From: Engelhardtia mirabilis
Lineage (GTDB): Bacteria; Planctomycetota; UBA1135; GCA-002686595
Assembly: GCA_007751255.1 (NCBI GenBank)
Contig: CP036296.1
Span: forward strand, 4,154,001 to 4,218,000
Length of the DNA: 64,000 bases
Direction of reading: 5' to 3'
Part shown: piece by piece, positions 62,190 through 64,000 of the stretch
Layout: every line of letters starts with the position of its first letter
Position numbering within the stretch: the first letter of the stretch is position 1
Position numbers and translations under genes: made by a program
Notes under the pieces: generated by a model
What the model saw: the letters and a program-made list of their open reading frames with translations, nothing else
Told to the model about the DNA's origin: nothing
The model's database searches: none

Positions 62190-64000
62190 GTGACCGAACC
62201 GATCCTGGACCCCCGTATCGCTGAACCCCTGCGCGCTGCCCTGCTGCGGCGCGGGTTCGACTCCCTGACGACGGTCCAGGAGGCAGCCTTGCAGGCTTGC
62301 GGTGAGAACCGCGATCTGCAGATCTCCTCCCAGACCGGGTCCGGCAAGACCGTGGCCTTGGGTCTGGTGGCAGCGCCCGTACTGCTGGCCTCGCCCGACG
62401 CTCCCTTCCCCCCGGTCATCGAGCCTGAACCGGATGCCGGTTCGGACGTTTTCTCCGAGACGGAGGGGACTCCGGAGGCGTCTGAGCTGGCTGCGGTCCA
62501 GTCCGAGGCAGCCGATGCCGAAGCGGCGACGTCCGATGAAATCGGCGAGCGTGCGGACGACGATTCGGTCGACGGGGCGATCGAGCCGGCAGCCGAGGTC
62601 GATGCAGACAGCGAGAACTCCAACGAACAGGAGCTGGCGGCGTCCCAAGCACCGGCCCAGCGCCAGGACGACGCGCCCCGCAAGTCCTCGCGTCCCCGCG
62701 GACCCCAGGTCCTGGTCATCGTCCCCACCCGCGAGTTGGCGGCTCAGGTCCGCAGCGAGCTCGAGTGGCTCTACGCCGACGTCCCCGGCGTGACCCTCGA
62801 CTGCGTCACGGGCGGCACCAACCTCTGGCGCGAGCGCGAGCGCCTGCGTCGCCCGCCGCGCGTCCTGGTCGGCACCCCCGGCCGCCTGCTCGACCACCTC
62901 ACCAGCGAGGCCCTGGTCCTCGACCAGGTCTGCCACCTGATCCTCGACGAGGCCGACCAGATGCTCGACCTGGGCTTCCGCGAGGAGCTCGAGGCGATCA
63001 TCGAGGCGACGCCGGACCATCGCCGCACCCACATGGTCTCGGCGACCCTGCCGGACGGCATTCGGCGCCTCGCCGAGCGCTACCAGCACAACCCACTGCA
63101 CGTCGAAGGCACCCGCCTGGGCGTGGCCAACGCGGATATCGAGCACATCGCCTGCCGCGTCCACGAGCGCGACCGCTACTCGGCCCTGGTCAACCTGCTG
63201 CTCGTGTCGGGCACCGAGCGCACGCTCGTCTTCGTCAACACGCGGGTCGAGACCAGCGAGTTGGCCGAGAAGCTCTCCGACGACGGCTTCGCCGCCCTGC
63301 CCCTCAGCGGCGAGCTGGCCCAGGCCCAGCGCACGCGCACCTTGGCCGCGTTCCGCTCCGGCGCCGTCCCGATCCTCGTCGCCACGGACGTGGCCGCGCG
63401 CGGCCTGGACGTGCCCGAGGTCGCGACGGTCGTGCACACCGCCCCCTGCCGCGACGCCGAGGTCTACACCCACCGCAGCGGTCGCACCGGCCGCGCCGGC
63501 AAGAAGGGCGTGAGCATCTCGATGGTCCCCCACCGCCGTCAGAAGCGGATGGAGTTCCTGCTGCGCGATGCGGGCATCGACGTCGAATGGCGTCCGATCC
63601 CCAGCGCCGACGACGTGCGCCGCGTGGTCGAGGAGCGCGCCCGCGAGGCCACCGCCAAGGCCCTGGCCGAGGCCCCGACGCCGACGGAAGAACAGCTCGT
63701 CGACGCGCGCGCCATGCTGGAAGACCGTGAGCCTGCCGAGCTGGTCGCGGTCCTCTTGCAGATGGCGCGTCCGTCCAAGTCACCGGACGCCCGCGACATC
63801 GGCCAGGCCGACAACGACTCGGACGACCGCGGAACCCTGCGCCCCCAGCGTCGCAACGACGGCCGCGCGCCGTTCCAGCGCGAGGACCGCCAGTCCTTCC
63901 AGCACGACGCCCACCGCGGCGCGCCCAAGGACACGGTCAGCTTCCGGATCAACTGGGGCTTCGCCGCCGGTGCCAATCCCAAGCGCCTCTTGGCCCACAT
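62190..64000 (+). CDS. DEAD-box RNA helicase (3' end outside window)
   Basis: The frame from GTG 62190 stays open to the window end (603 codons). Motifs are the Q motif (GFDSLTTVQEAAL), I SQTGSGKT, Ia VPTRELAAQV, Ib VGTPGRLLDHL, II LDEADQMLDLGF, III VSATLP, V ATDVAARGLDVPEV and VI HRSGRTGRAG. Between motifs I and Ia (about residues 70-168) there is an acidic insert of about 100 residues, mostly Glu/Asp/Ala/Ser. DEAD-box proteins normally have about 25 residues here. The helicase unwinds short RNA duplexes and probably works in cold adaptation or ribosome assembly, given the neighbours. The C-terminal part is basic and cut off. Confidence 0.93.
   Translation, partial: MTEPILDPRIAEPLRAALLRRGFDSLTTVQEAALQACGENRDLQISSQTGSGKTVALGLVAAPVLLASPDAPFPPVIEPEPDAGSDVFSETEGTPEASELAAVQSEAADAEAATSDEIGERADDDSVDGAIEPAAEVDADSENSNEQELAASQAPAQRQDDAPRKSSRPRGPQVLVIVPTRELAAQVRSELEWLYADVPGVTLDCVTGGTNLWRERERLRRPPRVLVGTPGRLLDHLTSEALVLDQVCHLILDEADQMLDLGFREELEAIIEATPDHRRTHMVSATLPDGIRRLAERYQHNPLHVEGTRLGVANADIEHIACRVHERDRYSALVNLLLVSGTERTLVFVNTRVETSELAEKLSDDGFAALPLSGELAQAQRTRTLAAFRSGAVPILVATDVAARGLDVPEVATVVHTAPCRDAEVYTHRSGRTGRAGKKGVSISMVPHRRQKRMEFLLRDAGIDVEWRPIPSADDVRRVVEERAREATAKALAEAPTPTEEQLVDARAMLEDREPAELVAVLLQMARPSKSPDARDIGQADNDSDDRGTLRPQRRNDGRAPFQREDRQSFQHDAHRGAPKDTVSFRINWGFAAGANPKRLLAH

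Noticed and set aside
62400-62700. Intein in the DEAD-box helicase
   Set aside because: The insert has no Cys/Ser start, no HN-Cys end and no splicing blocks. It is too short and purely acidic.

Overview
The window is a 64 kb piece of a high-GC bacterial chromosome. It probably comes from a deep-branching member of the Planctomycetota; this is inference. The grounds are very high GC, many GTG and TTG starts, 4-base stop/start overlaps, few clear Shine-Dalgarno sites, and many large secreted proteins of kinds common in that phylum. These include carboxypeptidase-regulatory repeats, squalene-cyclase-like repeats, beta-propellers with a shared C-terminal domain, a Tricorn-like S41 protease, a Gld-type ABC module with a DUF4340 protein, and an orphan lpxB. 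I see no prophage, insertion sequence, CRISPR array, rRNA or tRNA.

Layout. 0-5.2 kb is a chaperone block: the 3' part of one groEL, a second complete groEL without the GGM tail, dnaJ, grpE and an FmdB-type zinc-ribbon protein. 5.3-16.4 kb holds a radical SAM/SPASM protein, a Cof-type HAD phosphatase, a 1024-residue membrane-anchored repeat protein, a lipoprotein, the trkA-trkH potassium uptake pair, a lone glutamine amidotransferase, a methyltransferase remnant and a small RIO/Kdo-type kinase. 16.4-23.1 kb holds an SGNH protein translationally coupled to an ABC exporter, a TPR protein, lpxB, an ECF sigma factor with its putative membrane anti-sigma factor, and a YbjQ protein. 23.2-38.8 kb is rich in exported proteins: a formylglycine-generating-enzyme lipoprotein, a squalene-cyclase-fold protein, a PGRP amidase, an 818-residue possible BPI-like protein, a second SGNH protein, the Tricorn-like protease, an M1 aminopeptidase and a DUF6702 protein.

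38.8-44.5 kb carries the Gld-type ABC operon (ATPase, permease, GldG, DUF4340), whose ATPase gene has an in-frame TAG, preceded by an ATP-grasp gene. 44.7-52.7 kb holds a hybrid histidine kinase with two receiver domains, a YncE-type propeller, a YjdF-like membrane protein and a PQQ-like propeller. 53.3-56.2 kb holds a 143-bp near-perfect hairpin just upstream of modABC. 56.3-60.5 kb holds an ankyrin protein, a TPR lipoprotein and an Old Yellow Enzyme with a palindromic operator. 61.0-64.0 kb is an RNA-biology group: a glycine-rich RRM protein, a small basic protein and a DEAD-box helicase running off the end.

The most unusual signals are non-coding or sit at gene edges. They are the giant hairpin at 53.3 kb, a 39-bp near-copy of its arm inside the 5' coding end of the DUF6702 gene, the amber codon in the Gld-type ATPase, and short tandem repeats placed on stop codons so that each unit repeats a stop (13.0, 23.1, 47.3 and 61.3 kb).
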